DNA of 64,000 bases from Tetrapyrgos nigripes (Eukaryota; Basidiomycota; Agaricomycetes; Agaricales; Campanellaceae). Location of the stretch: contig JAACJM010000051.1 of NCBI GenBank assembly GCA_013368315.1, positions 62,001-126,000 of the forward strand, written 5' to 3'. Positions 60,401-64,000 of the stretch are shown here, one piece after another (position 1 is the first letter of the stretch; each line of letters begins with the position of its first letter). The translations under genes were made by a program, and so were the position numbers. The notes beneath the pieces are model-generated. The model ran no database searches and was not told the DNA's origin. It saw only the letters and a program-made list of their open reading frames with translations.

Positions 60401-61953
60401 AAGGTGCCTTGTATATGTATATGGGGTCAAATCCATATATAAATATACAATCTCTATCTAAATAATACACCACCTCTGTTCCTAACTACCATGTGTGCTC
60501 GCCAACCTAACACTCCACCGCCGCAAGATGAAAACCCAGAGATAAAGGCATGATTTCTCACTACATTCTGCATATTGTTATTGACATAGGTGTGAAGGTG
60601 GCACAAGTGGAGGGCAACATGTTGTGTAGTGCAGAGGGCTACTGCAAGGTATGGGGGACATCAAGTCAAGCTCGGGCAACAGTAAATGTACGAGGTGGCA
60701 GAGCATTACTGAAGGGCGAAAGGCAAGTTCCCACGGCTGATCTGGGTCACTTATCAGCCACTAACGTCACCCTACAGTGCCACCAAAATGTCTTGGAAGG
60801 TTCCGACGGTTGTACTTCCACTGATTTTTGCCTATGATCGTACATGTGGAGGTTTCCCACCTAGTCACTATGGAGCTAATATTTGCCGATGCGTACAGAA
60901 GGTTTCTTTTAAGCCACATGTATACAATTGAGGAATCGAAGTTGAGATATGGGTTAATATATTGATTTCCAGCGATCTAAGTATTTTCTATGATTGCCGA
61001 TGTAGTCTTGCTAGGATGTTGGGCTACTGTTGCCCTCAAGGACATGGTCTATTTCTCCTGCACCAATGTCGACTTGGCACATCCGAACGACCATCAAAAG
61101 TGGAACACCAAAATCAGAGCTATGGACATAGGAGTATACCCAGTCCAGTGAGCTGTTGTGCGTATTCAACACGTACGTACCTAGGCAGACGCGTTTTGGA
61201 CGTGTCTCAGATATTTTGCATCACGTGAATATCCGTTTTTGGAAACCTCCGGCTTCTGAACGCATTCTAATCTCCAACCACAGTCGTACCACTTTCTTGA
61301 TCTGCATCCAAATCACCAAATTTCCTAGGCCAGCCAGTGTCCCTTTCCATCCCGGGTCTTTCTCAAAAACATGATATAATCAGAATATTAATTTATTTTC
61401 CTGAGGTACTTAAGTAATCCAGTAGTACGAGACCTCTCCTTCTTTCCTCTCTCCTACATACAACGTCTGGGTCTTGCTACCTCTCTACCACACTCTCACT
61501 TGATTGTCCATAGACCAAGTCCACCCATGCATGCCATTTGATGTCATGCTGTAACAGTACCCAGGTTCGGATGTGCCAAGTCGACATTGGCGCAGGAGAA
61601 ATAGACCAAAAATGTATTCTGGATTCCACATGTAGAGACTGTCATGAGGTGCTTTTGGTCAAGTCAACTAAGGTTGACCTCGCAATTCAGTCGCAAACTT
61701 TACCATGGGTTCAAAGTTTCATACGCAACGACTAAGCTATAGCTAATTTTTCTTGTGAGCCCGGCTTAAATCTTTGACAGTTCGGATCGTTAATCCGAAG
61801 AGCTGCTATTCACCTCTAGATCTAATGCCATATGGTGACTGCGCCAAATATGCGGTAGAGATGTAAATCCCAGATCTGAAAAAATCATGTTTATGTGTAA
61901 GTTGGTTGAACCGATGACCTTACTGTCTGCCCCCGTCTTCTCATTATGTCTAG
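60401..61953. other. Unresolved stretch between the basic protein and the KDZ core
   Basis: The N-terminal exons of the KDZ transposase (often a cysteine-cluster region) would be expected here but no clean chain was found. The inverted pair at 61046/61565 lies inside, so the region may have been rearranged. Confidence 0.35.
61046..61607. repeat. 43 bp inverted repeat pair
   Basis: GGTCTATTTCTCCTGCACCA and ATGTCGACTTGGCACATCCG at 61046-61088 recur inverted at 61565-61607 with one mismatch. The spacer is 476 bp. It could mark a foldback insertion or an inverted duplication inside the transposon. Confidence 0.85.
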
Positions 61954-64000
61954 GAAGTGAAAGCGAGACAGTCCAGTGGAGAAATTTAAAAATGTGTAAG
62001 CGAGGTGGCCGTGGACATGCTGAGTCCGGGATTGCGGGTACTTCATGTGGAGAACTGGTGATCGAGTGTCCAGCATGCCCACTCCCAGACAAGAATTTGC
62101 CTTCTGATTGGAAACTCAAGGACCCTGAACTTCAGTGAGTTTCCTATTTTGAAATGGGTACATGATAGCTGATATTGATATACGGGATAGGTATCTCTAT
62201 GCGCTGTTTCTCGCTCTAGATGCAAACTTCCGCTTGCGTAATCGAATCGTCTCGGACGAGCGGAAAAGTCCATTGCTGGGTGATGGATTTGCCTATCTAT
62301 GTCCTAGTACCCCTTATAAAGAGCATATTCTCAAATATGTTGACCAGGAGGATGTAAGTAAATTTTGTTCAAAGAGTTGTGACTGACTTTGAATGATTTT
62401 TCAAGATGAGTAATTGTTCGGGTTTTCAAGCCATGACCTTGTCAAATGTGAAGAACATTGTAGGACTTCGGGTAAGCGGCATGGCAGGGGTTTGTTGCGG
62501 GAGACACCGGATGTGGCGAGCGTCAGGTCTTGGGGATCTGCAAAAGGGGGAAAGGTACTCACTCATTATGACTTGTTAATCTGTTTATTAATCTCTGGTC
62601 TACTCGGTCCAGGTACTGCAATGTTGATTTCGTGTTCTGGTGTACAATCAAAGATACAGATTATCTTTGCATTGTTATCTCATACGATATCGCTTGTCAG
62701 TGGAGTCAGAACTTCTGGAAGCGGATGCAGGACCTAGATCCAGATTTCAAGGTCAGGTTTACTGAACATGGGGTCAAGTTTTTGGTACCAAAGTTCCACC
62801 TACGCGCACACCAGCCAGATTGCCAATGCAACTTCAACTTTAATTACACCAAAGGCTGTGGAGAGACACATGGCGAAGTGATTGAGGAAGGATGGTCACT
62901 GTCAAACAAAGCGGCCGTGCAGACAAAGGAAATGGGACCAGGATCCAGGGCTCAGACGCTTGACGACATATTTGGATTCCATAATTACCTCAATGTTGAG
63001 AATCTTGGTAAGTCAACAAAGAGCTATCCTTTTCGCAGACATCTCATCAGATTGTAGACAAGGTCCTCGTCAAGCACCTGATTTCTGCATGCAAAGAGTT
63101 TGATCAGTTCCATGAAGATTTCGATCGTTTTGATAAGGGATTGGAGCGAAATTTGGGAAGACCATGTTTGGACGTGTGGAAACAGAGTGTCATTAATTGG
63201 GATCAGAACCATGCATTGCCATGTCCATATGAGGATGCCAATGCAGGTACGTCTGGTTAATTCATTGGGCAGATCGATTTTTGACGTGAGCATACCAGCA
63301 CACAAGAAGGATCAGTTCAAACTCCTCCAGCTTGAAATGGCAGAAGAGGAAGCGGCTCAGATCCGTGATGGTCAAGGTTTGAGATATCCGAGCAGCCCAC
63401 ATAGGTTCATCGCTACTGGTATTGAATTGCAGGAGTTACAGTAAGTATCCTATATATCTCTATGGGTCCATATATCTCTACGGGTCCAATATTGATGATT
63501 TCTTACTCTAGACGGAATCTGGTACTATTTGTCACTGTCAACAAGTCACTCACTCCAACACAGCAATTGGAACTGCAGAGAAGACGGTCGTCCCTTCTCA
63601 AGTGTATTCTGCAATTTCGGTCCCTCCAACGGTTGTTGATGCCCGGCCTTGTGGAGGTTCTGAAGCCAGATGACATGGACAAAATTAATAATCCAGATAT
63701 GACGCTGCCAGAGAGATTCCCCCTCTTTCTGCCGTCAGACTGTGGGACTGCCTCTGCTCGTGCAAGAGCATGCCTTGGAGAATTGCCAGAGCTGGAGGCA
63801 AGATTGCGGTACACTGAGGCATCAGACACTTTGGAGGAGGTTTGGGATGGACTTCGAGCCCGAACAACAGCAACACGATTCAAAATGCGGAATCTCGCAG
63901 GCCAGGTGGAAAGCACACGCGCAGGTGGAGTACTTCGGCAAATTGACATCCGAATCCATAGCCGAAAGATCTGGTACCGACACGCAAGAGCTGCCTTCTT
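61954..64000 (+). CDS. KDZ (Kyakuja-Dileera-Zisupton) transposase, partial
   Basis: Exons 61954-62134, 62191-62353, 62406-62554, 62613-63007, 63051-63246, 63299-63440 and 63512 to the right edge. The catalytic core is clear: LKMCKRGGRGHAESGIAGT and ECPACPLPDKNLPSDW, then Asp in LDANFRLRNR, GLGDLQKGERYCNVDF, Asp in SYDIACQW, KFHLRAHQPDC and the Glu in THGEVIEEGW, followed by TKEMGPGSRAQTLDD. KDZ enzymes are DDE-type transposases of very large fungal and animal DNA transposons. The junction after exon 4 (63007 to 63051) does not keep frame with any normal intron, which suggests a frame break. The N-terminal exons were not found and the C-terminus continues beyond the window. Confidence 0.85.

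Overview
The window looks like a transposon-rich, gene-poor piece of a mushroom-forming basidiomycete (Agaricomycete) nuclear genome. The evidence is short 45-70 nt GT-AG introns, very small exons (8 and 25 nt), NACHT-ankyrin and NACHT-WD40 proteins of the basidiomycete type, a KDZ transposase, and several families of short inverted-repeat elements. I cannot name the species. No rRNA, tRNA or CRISPR feature was recognised.

Layout. 0-9 kb: repeats, a hypothetical gene (minus, 2.3-3.0 kb), a decayed Mutator-like transposase fragment (6.0-6.8 kb) and an 890 bp inverted-repeat element (7.3-8.2 kb). 9.5-13.8 kb (minus): a seven-exon NACHT-ankyrin gene of about 1338 aa. 16.3-17.6 kb: a six-exon gene of unknown function (358 aa). 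17.9-20.3 kb: short elements. 20.7-22.4 kb: a single-pass membrane protein gene (509 aa). 23.3-24.0 kb (minus): a small unknown gene. 27.2-32.5 kb: a six-exon NACHT-WD40 gene (about 1639 aa) with 21 near-identical WD repeats. 32.6-34.9 kb: a decayed tyrosine-recombinase element between perfect 28 bp direct repeats. 36.3-37.3 kb (minus): a HET-domain gene whose presumed start codon lies in a five-copy tandem repeat. 40.5-41.2 kb: a GTP cyclohydrolase II-like C-terminal fragment. 41.3-42.0 kb (minus): a small cysteine-rich secreted protein gene built from five exons. 45.5-46.2 kb: an inverted-repeat element. 47.6-49.0 kb: an amidase pseudogene, frameshifted and cut off at a repeated transposon-like terminus. 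49.4-49.9 kb: a non-LTR reverse transcriptase remnant. 50-52 kb: tandem repeats. 52.7-64 kb: two minus-strand unknown genes (1189 and 218 aa), a plus-strand basic-region gene (196 aa) and a KDZ transposase running off the right edge.

How the genes fit together. The intact large genes are dominated by self/non-self recognition architectures: two STAND NTPases (NACHT-ANK and NACHT-WD40) and one HET-domain protein. Both STAND proteins carry highly homogenised repeat arrays that appear to evolve by block duplication, and the HET gene sits on a tandem array. Metabolic genes (amidase, GTP cyclohydrolase II-like) survive only as broken pieces next to repeats. This fits a fast-evolving accessory region. 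Functional statements are family-based inference; gene models are hand-built from splice signals and frame continuity.
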